A stretch of DNA of 64,000 nt from Pseudoalteromonas sp. DL-6 (GTDB lineage: Bacteria > Pseudomonadota > Gammaproteobacteria > Enterobacterales > Alteromonadaceae): positions 434,001-498,000 of the forward strand of contig NZ_CP019770.1 of NCBI RefSeq assembly GCF_004328665.1. The letters run 5' to 3'. Position 1 is the stretch's first letter; every line of letters starts with the position of its first letter. Positions 58,868 through 64,000 of this stretch are shown piece after piece. The notes under the pieces are model-generated. The model was given only the letters and a program-made list of their open reading frames with translations, made no database searches and was not told where the DNA came from. A program made the translations under genes and the position numbers.

Positions 58868-60730
58868 ATGGCATTATTGCAAATTGCTGAGCCGGGGCAG
58901 AGCGCGGCACCACATGAACATAAATTAGCAATTGGAATTGACTTAGGTACCACAAATTCATTGGTTGCGACCGTACAAAGCGGTGAAGCACGCACAATTA
59001 CTGATGAATCAGGCGAAGCAATGTTGCCGTCTGTAGTGCGTTACCAAGCTGGTGGTATAACCGTGGGTGCAGACGCAATGCAAGCAGCTACACTCGATCC
59101 GGTTAATACACTCATTTCAGTTAAGCGCTTTTTAGGTAAAACCCAAGCCGAAATAGAACAAAGCTATGGCCAACTACCTTATCAATTTTGCGATGATAAC
59201 GGTGCACTGGCTATAGTAACTGAAGCCGGGAAAATCAGCCCAGTAAAAGCATCAAGTCATATTTTAGGTGCCTTAAAAGCACGTGCAGAACAAAGCTTTG
59301 GTAATCAAGATATTTTAGGCGCGGTTATCACCGTACCGGCCTATTTCGATGATGCACAGCGCCAAAGCACTAAAGATGCGGCTGAACTTGCCGGCATTAA
59401 TGTACTGCGTTTATTAAACGAGCCAACCGCGGCTGCCGTTGCTTATGGTTTAGATTCAGGCCAAGAAGGCATAATTGCTGTTTATGACTTAGGTGGCGGA
59501 ACATTTGATATTTCTATACTGCGCTTAAATAAAGGCGTGTTTGAAGTATTGGCCACTGGTGGCGATTCAAGCCTAGGCGGCGACGACTTTGACTCATTAT
59601 TAGTTGACTACCTCAAACAAGAAACTGGCGTGACGGGCTTATCTCCTTCGGTATTACGTTTATTTATAAATAAAGCCAAAGCCTGTAAAGAAGCACTCAG
59701 CCAATACGAAAAAGTAAATGTTGGCCTTGAGTTTGACGATGAAAAATACATGGTTGAAGTAACGCGAGAGAAGTTTAACGAGCTGGCTATGCCACTGGTT
59801 AAAAAAACGCTCCGCTCATGTCGTCGTGCAGTAAAAGATGCCGGTATTGAAAACCAAGAAGTATTACAAGTGGTGATGGTTGGCGGTTCAACCCGCATGC
59901 CGTTGGTACGTACTCAAGTTGGCGAGTTTTTTGATAAACAACCACTCACTTCAATTGACCCTGATCGTGTTGTTGCTCTGGGTGCCGCATTACAAGCAGA
60001 CGTATTAATTGGTAACAAGCCAGATTCAGACATGTTACTGCTGGATGTGTTACCGTTGTCGCTAGGCCTTGAGACTATGGGTGGCTTGGTTGAAAAAATC
60101 ATTCCACGCAATACCACTATTCCAGTTGCACGTGCGCAAGAATTTACTACGTTTAAAGATGGTCAAACGGCCATGTCGTTGCATGTATTACAAGGCGAAC
60201 GTGAACTGGTTGACGATTGTCGATCGCTGGCAAAATTCAGCTTAAAAGGCATTCCTCCTATGGCGGCGGGGGCGGCGCATATTCGCGTTACCTTTAAAGT
60301 AGACGCTGATGGTTTACTAAGCGTATCGGCTATGGAAAAATCAACTGGCGTTCAAGCAGAAATACAAGTAAAACCGTCGTTTGGTTTGTCTGACGACCAA
60401 GTTGCTAATATGCTTAAAGAGTCGATGAGTAACGCTAAAGGCGACATGCAAGCGCGTATGCTTAAAGAGCAACAAGTTGAAGCGCTTCGTGTAATAGAAG
60501 CAATGGAAGCCTCTTTAGCAGCTGATGGCGATTTACTTGAGCCTGAGCAACTAGCGGCGCTAAAAGTGGAAATAAACGAACTTGCAAAAGTACGCGAGAG
60601 TGCACAAGAGCCAAGCGAAATTAAAGCAGCCATTGAAAAAATGGACAATGCGAGTAGTGATTTTGCCGCGCGTAGAATGGATGCATCAATTAAAAAAGCC
60701 TTAACAGGCCAGTCAGTAGACAATATATAA
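58868..60730 (+). CDS. hscA: Fe-S chaperone HscA
   Basis: Specialised Hsp70 that releases clusters from IscU. 620 residues: ATPase with [25 protein letters not shown] and [10 protein letters not shown]; substrate domain after the linker [17 protein letters not shown]; helical lid at the C-terminus. The short N-terminal extension ([18 protein letters not shown]) is typical of HscA, not DnaK. Confidence 0.96.
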   Translation: MALLQIAEPGQSAAPHEHKLAIGIDLGTTNSLVATVQSGEARTITDESGEAMLPSVVRYQAGGITVGADAMQAATLDPVNTLISVKRFLGKTQAEIEQSYGQLPYQFCDDNGALAIVTEAGKISPVKASSHILGALKARAEQSFGNQDILGAVITVPAYFDDAQRQSTKDAAELAGINVLRLLNEPTAAAVAYGLDSGQEGIIAVYDLGGGTFDISILRLNKGVFEVLATGGDSSLGGDDFDSLLVDYLKQETGVTGLSPSVLRLFINKAKACKEALSQYEKVNVGLEFDDEKYMVEVTREKFNELAMPLVKKTLRSCRRAVKDAGIENQEVLQVVMVGGSTRMPLVRTQVGEFFDKQPLTSIDPDRVVALGAALQADVLIGNKPDSDMLLLDVLPLSLGLETMGGLVEKIIPRNTTIPVARAQEFTTFKDGQTAMSLHVLQGERELVDDCRSLAKFSLKGIPPMAAGAAHIRVTFKVDADGLLSVSAMEKSTGVQAEIQVKPSFGLSDDQVANMLKESMSNAKGDMQARMLKEQQVEALRVIEAMEASLAADGDLLEPEQLAALKVEINELAKVRESAQEPSEIKAAIEKMDNASSDFAARRMDASIKKALTGQSVDNI

Positions 60731-60741
60731 GAGAGATTAGA

Positions 60742-61080
60742 ATGCCACAAATTGTTTTTCTTCCCCATCCGGAGTTGTGTCCTGACGGTGCTGCAATAGA
60801 AGCGCCCGCTGGCGAAACGGTACTTGATATCGCGCTTAAAAATGGCATTAGCATTCCTCATGCCTGTGAAAAATCATGTGCATGTACAACCTGTCACTTA
60901 GTGATCCGTGAAGGTTTTGACTCATTAGATGAAAGTGACGATCTAGAAGACGACATGCTAGATAAAGCCTGGGGTTTAGAACCAGAGTCACGTTTAGGTT
61001 GCCAAGCAATTATTAGAGATGAAGACTTAGTGGTTGAAATACCTAAGTACAATCTCAATATCGTTAATGAAGAACACTAG
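60742..61080 (+). CDS. fdx: ISC-type [2Fe-2S] ferredoxin
   Basis: Electron donor for cluster assembly. 112 residues; ligands Cys42, Cys48, Cys51 (CEKSCACTTC) and Cys87 (RLGCQA). Last gene of the operon: iscX, which follows fdx in E. coli, is not present before the terminator and repeats that start here. Confidence 0.96.
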   Translation: MPQIVFLPHPELCPDGAAIEAPAGETVLDIALKNGISIPHACEKSCACTTCHLVIREGFDSLDESDDLEDDMLDKAWGLEPESRLGCQAIIRDEDLVVEIPKYNLNIVNEEH

Positions 61081-61104
61081 TTTTTAATTAACGACTATTA
61101 TATT

Positions 61105-61136
61105 AAAAGCCGCTGTTTAATACCGCGGCTTTTTTG
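61105..61136 (+). terminator. Terminator of the isc operon
   Basis: AAAAGCCGC (61105-61113) pairs with GCGGCTTTT (61125-61133), followed by T, 25 bp after the fdx stop. Confidence 0.82.
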
Positions 61137-61146
61137 TTTGTATTAA

Positions 61147-61534
61147 GTAGCAGCGGGTTTATCCCGCGTCTTTTTAAAGGTTAAAGGTTACGAGCGGCGG
61201 GCTGCGAGACGCGGGTAAGCCAAAAGCTCTATAAGTGCGTTAGGTAAACTCCCGACTAAAAGGTGGCGAACATTGTTTTGTAGGCGAGGCTTTTCGCCGC
61301 GCAAGTTTTTCTTCTCTGTGTAGCGCGCAGCGCCTCGGTGCACTCTGTGGTGCAAAAAATTAAAACACTATTTACCACAGAGGCCACAGAGAATGAGATT
61401 AAAGACAAAGGTTTTAGGTTAAAGGTTAAAGGCAAAAGGTTACGAGCGACGGGCTGCGAGGCGCGGGTAAATTAAAATAGCCTGTAGGCAGGGCTTTACG
61501 CCGCGCACATGTAGCAGCGGATTTATTCCGCGTC
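61147..61534 (+). repeat. Composite intergenic repeat, copy 2
   Basis: Holds the GTAGCAGCGG hairpin twice (61147-61170, 61511-61534), the GGC-TTT-CGCC hairpin (about 61281-61299), and the CTCTGTGGTGC/ACCACAGAGG block (about 61300-61392), matching the 48-kb copy in order and orientation. Six degenerate heptads occupy 61175-61216. This and the flanking array fill the 549 bp between fdx and gabD; no gene is seen. Confidence 0.85.
61392..61468 (+). repeat. Degenerate run of eleven heptads
   Basis: Eleven consecutive 7-bp units (77 bp), e.g. CAAAGGT, TTTAGGT, TAAAGGC, TACGAGC, GACGGGC, CGCGGGT, all with purine-G at positions 5-6. TTTAGGT is the complement of the 18-kb array unit in register. Confidence 0.6.
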
Positions 61535-61610
61535 TCGAAACCCGAAGCCCGAAACCCGAAACCCGAAACCCGAAGCTCGAAGCTCGAAGCCCGAAACCCG
61601 AAACCCGAAA
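61534..61610. repeat. Tandem heptamer array, units CYCGAAR
   Basis: Eleven units, exactly 77 bp, in four variants: CTCGAAA (1), CCCGAAA (6), CCCGAAG (2) and CTCGAAG (2). Minus-strand register TTCGGGT/TTCGAGC. It ends about 10 bp before the AGGAGGT-like (CCGGAGGT) ribosome-binding site of gabD. Confidence 0.97.
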
Positions 61611-61629
61611 CTTATTCCGGAGGTATATT

Positions 61630-63057
61630 TTGAGTGATCTTATTTTTTCAGACTCGTTTATAAACGGTGAATTTTATAAAACTAGCACACGCTTTAGTGT
61701 TAATGATCCCGCCACCGAACAAAGTATTGTTGAAGTAAGCGATATTGACGAGCAAGGTGTAAATACTGCTATTAATGCGGCAAAAGATGCATTTGTAAAA
61801 TTAAAAGCCACCAATGCAACCGAGCGAAGTGACACTTTGATGCGCTGGTATGAGTTGGTGATAAAACATAAACAAACGTTAGCTACACTTATGACCAAAG
61901 AGCAGGGAAAACCGCTTAAAGAATCTCTCGGTGAAATAGATTATGGCGCCGGCTTTATTAAGTGGTTTGCTGAGCAAGCTAAACGTAGCTATGGGGATGT
62001 GATCCCTGCAACCGACAATCAGCATCGCTTAACCAGTTATAAACAACCTATTGGCGTGGTTGCCGGTATAACACCATGGAACTTTCCTGTGGCTATGGTA
62101 ACGCGAAAAGTAGCCCCTGCTTATGCTGCTGGCTGTAGTTTCATTTTAAAACCTTCTGAACATACACCACTATGTGCTATTGCTTTAGCGTATTTAGCTG
62201 ATCAGGCTGGCTTTGTAAAAGGTGCATTTAATGTATTGGTATCACAAAACGCTAAAGACGTTGGTAAAATGTTGACTGACTCAGAGGTGGTACGTAAGTT
62301 TACCTTTACTGGCTCTACAGGTGTAGGTAAGCAGTTACTATCACAGTGTGCACAGACAATTAAAAAAACATCAATGGAATTAGGTGGCAATGCGCCGTTC
62401 ATTATTTTTGATAATGCCGATATTGATGACGCTATTGATGGCCTAATGGCAGCTAAATTTAGAAACAGTGGCCAAGCGTGTGTAGCGGCAAACCGTATAT
62501 TCATCCAGCGCAGTATATTAAATGAAGTGCTTGAAAAAATTACACCCAAAGTCGCTGCGCTCAACGTTGCAAACGGTTTTGATGAAAATGCCGACATAGG
62601 CCCGCTTATTTATCCCAAAGCAAAAGAGAAAGTGCAACAACTGATTAAAGATGCTCTCGATAAAGGCGCTACGCTAATTGGAGATAACAGTAATTTAGGT
62701 GGCAGCTTTCAAAACCCATTAATAGTTACTAATGTCACTACACAAATGGATATTTATCACGAAGAAGTGTTTGGCCCTGTATTAACGGTGATCCCATTTG
62801 ATGAAGAAAGCGAAGTCCTTGCACTTGCTAATGATGTCCCTTATGGATTAGCTGCGTATTTTTATAGCCAAAACATTAAACAAATCTATCGTATAAGCGA
62901 AGGGTTAGAGTTTGGCATGATAGGTGTAAATGAGGGGGTTATATCAAACCCTGTAGCACCGTTCGGTGGGGTAAAACAATCAGGTCTTGGAAGAGAGGGG
63001 GGTCACCAAGGTTTAGATGAATACCTAGAAGAAAAATACGTATGTATTAGAGTTTAA
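61630..63057 (+). CDS. gabD: NAD(P)-dependent succinate-semialdehyde dehydrogenase
   Basis: Aldehyde dehydrogenase of 475 residues; best fit GabD/SSADH, the last step of GABA breakdown. Conserved elements: TPWNFPVAMVTRKVAPAYAAG, FTGSTGVGK, the general base in MELGGNAPFIIF, catalytic Cys in NSGQACVAANR and EVFGPVLTVIPF. TTG start (61630) after GGAGGTATATTT. No gabT or gabP is beside it, so the exact aldehyde is inferred. The start region follows the heptamer array directly. Confidence 0.85.
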   Translation: MSDLIFSDSFINGEFYKTSTRFSVNDPATEQSIVEVSDIDEQGVNTAINAAKDAFVKLKATNATERSDTLMRWYELVIKHKQTLATLMTKEQGKPLKESLGEIDYGAGFIKWFAEQAKRSYGDVIPATDNQHRLTSYKQPIGVVAGITPWNFPVAMVTRKVAPAYAAGCSFILKPSEHTPLCAIALAYLADQAGFVKGAFNVLVSQNAKDVGKMLTDSEVVRKFTFTGSTGVGKQLLSQCAQTIKKTSMELGGNAPFIIFDNADIDDAIDGLMAAKFRNSGQACVAANRIFIQRSILNEVLEKITPKVAALNVANGFDENADIGPLIYPKAKEKVQQLIKDALDKGATLIGDNSNLGGSFQNPLIVTNVTTQMDIYHEEVFGPVLTVIPFDEESEVLALANDVPYGLAAYFYSQNIKQIYRISEGLEFGMIGVNEGVISNPVAPFGGVKQSGLGREGGHQGLDEYLEEKYVCIRV

Positions 63058-63193
63058 CTCTATAAACTGTTCCGATGAGTTAACCGTTTAGCGTTTTAAG
63101 TTGCTTGAAACGGGTGTAAATGCTACCTTTCAAAAAAATGTTTAAGTAAACAAAAAGTAAAAAATTTCTATAAGTAGAAATACCCCCGTGTGT

Positions 63194-63222
63194 AAATGCC
63201 ACCAATTGGTGGCATTTTTTTA
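63194..63222 (+). terminator. Terminator of gabD
   Basis: Perfect palindrome AAATGCCACC-AATT-GGTGGCATTT followed by T-run. The rest of the 471-bp gap to the chemoreceptor gene is AT-rich, with no further feature recognised. Confidence 0.9.
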
Positions 63223-63528
63223 TTCTTATTTTTGGCTGATTTTTTGGCGTCCTTTATCTTTAAAGTCTAAACTATCCTTAGCTCAGTCATATTTTGCTAA
63301 AATCTTATTTTAAAACCGAGCTTTTCGTAATTATAATTCTTTATTGTATATGTGTTTTTTTGTAACTGTATATTTTTAAATGTATATTTTTAGTATGTAA
63401 ATGAGTAAAGTGAAGTTTCAGTAGTTTCAAAACCATTAACATATAGTAAGAATGTATAATTGTGTTTTGTACATTTATAAATTAACATCTCGAAAATTCA
63501 CCCATTAAAAAATAATGAAGCACCCACT

Positions 63529-64000
63529 ATGAGTAGAAGAAATCAAGCAACGGTAGACCAGGAAGTTTCGTTTGGCATTGACGAAGAGTTAGTTTCTACA
63601 ACAGATTTACGAGGGGTTATCACCTATGCAAATGATAGCTTTTGTAAAGTTTCAGGGTATACCATTAATGAGTTAAAAGGGAAAAACCATAACATGGTTC
63701 GCCACCCAGACATGCCTCCTGCGGCATTTGGTGATATGTGGTCTAATTTAAAAGGCGATACCGCATGGCGAGGAGCGGTAAAAAATAGATGTAAAGACGG
63801 GCGTTATTATTGGGTTGATGCATTTGTTACCCCTATTTATGAAAACGGTAAAAAAGTAGGTTATCAATCAGTTCGTCAACAACTCCTTCCAGAATATAAA
63901 CACCGCGCAGAAAAGCTTTACCAACGTTTAAACAACGGTCAATCAATTACGCCTTTAAGTGAAAAATTAGCCGCATTTAAATTGCCTCTATTTATTGGGT
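63529..64000 (+). CDS. PAS-domain methyl-accepting chemotaxis protein, 5' part
   Basis: The first 157 residues of an Aer-like receptor; the frame runs off the window. The PAS domain covers about residues 15-125 (VSTTDLRGVITYANDSFCKVSGYTINELKGKNHNMVRHPDMPPAAF, then WRGAVKNRCKDGRYYWVDAFVTPIYENGKKVGYQSVR). The NMVRHPDMP motif is the hallmark of Aer-type receptors, which may bind FAD and sense redox. Residues after 150 (LPLFIG) begin a likely membrane segment. The signalling domain lies outside, so the MCP assignment is inferred from the PAS type. Confidence 0.85.
   Translation, partial: MSRRNQATVDQEVSFGIDEELVSTTDLRGVITYANDSFCKVSGYTINELKGKNHNMVRHPDMPPAAFGDMWSNLKGDTAWRGAVKNRCKDGRYYWVDAFVTPIYENGKKVGYQSVRQQLLPEYKHRAEKLYQRLNNGQSITPLSEKLAAFKLPLFIG

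Noticed and set aside
63058..63528. Flagellar-type (sigma-28) promoter before the chemoreceptor gene
   Set aside because: No TAAA-N15-GCCGATAA-like pair was found in the gap.

Overview
The window reads as ordinary chromosome of a marine gammaproteobacterium of the Alteromonadales, most likely Pseudoalteromonas or a close relative. This is inferred from the AT-rich sequence, gammaproteobacterial gene order (psd-rsgA-orn-tRNA-Gly, rpoN-hpf-ptsN-rapZ-npr, lpt-kds-yrbG/mla-bolA-murA, degS-degQ-zapG/zapE, trmJ-isc) and families typical of that order (DUF3016, TIGR04219, TIGR03899, DUF2333). No prophage, integron, CRISPR array, toxin island or complete insertion sequence was found.

Layout. 1-4.8 kb: the 5' part of galE, small uncharacterised genes, and the EF-P module (epmB, efp, epmA). 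4.8-8 kb: an isolated TonB-dependent receptor, a hotdog thioesterase and a META-domain lipoprotein. 8-14.8 kb: a TPP riboswitch followed by thiC-thiO-thiS-thiG-thiDE-thiF, a near-complete pathway using oxygen-dependent glycine oxidase and a fused kinase/synthase. 14.8-18 kb: psd and rsgA, then orn and three tRNA-Gly(GCC) genes with a broken tRNA relic. 18-25 kb: yjbQ-cheX, zur, marC, dusA, a psp operon behind a sigma-54-like promoter, and an envelope run (PCu(A)C copper protein, DUF2333, TIGR04219 barrel). 25-34 kb: two overlapping unknown-function genes, ygiQ, mgtE and the rpoN/PTS-Ntr cluster. 34-43.7 kb: lipopolysaccharide export and Kdo synthesis opposite the Mla lipid-transport operon and murA. 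43.7-55.5 kb: periplasmic proteases, division factors, glutathione reductase, oligopeptidase A, an output-less response regulator, rsmJ and trmJ. 55.5-61 kb: the iscRSUA-hscBA-fdx operon behind three tandem IscR boxes. 61.6-64 kb: a succinate-semialdehyde dehydrogenase and the start of a PAS-type chemoreceptor.

The most unusual material lies between genes. There are four tandem arrays with a strict 7-bp unit but different unit sequences (18.1, 48.4, 54.5 and 61.5 kb). They appear to belong to one family: read on one strand, every unit fits NNNN-(A/G)-G-N. Degenerate runs obeying the same rule, usually facing the perfect array across a terminator hairpin, occur at several gene ends. A composite intergenic repeat is present twice (48.1 and 61.3 kb). 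A 261-bp MITE-like element with 15-bp terminal inverted repeats sits between rpoN and lptB, and a near-identical solo end follows prlC.

All calls come from reading the sequence and from family knowledge. No database search, folding or statistics were run.
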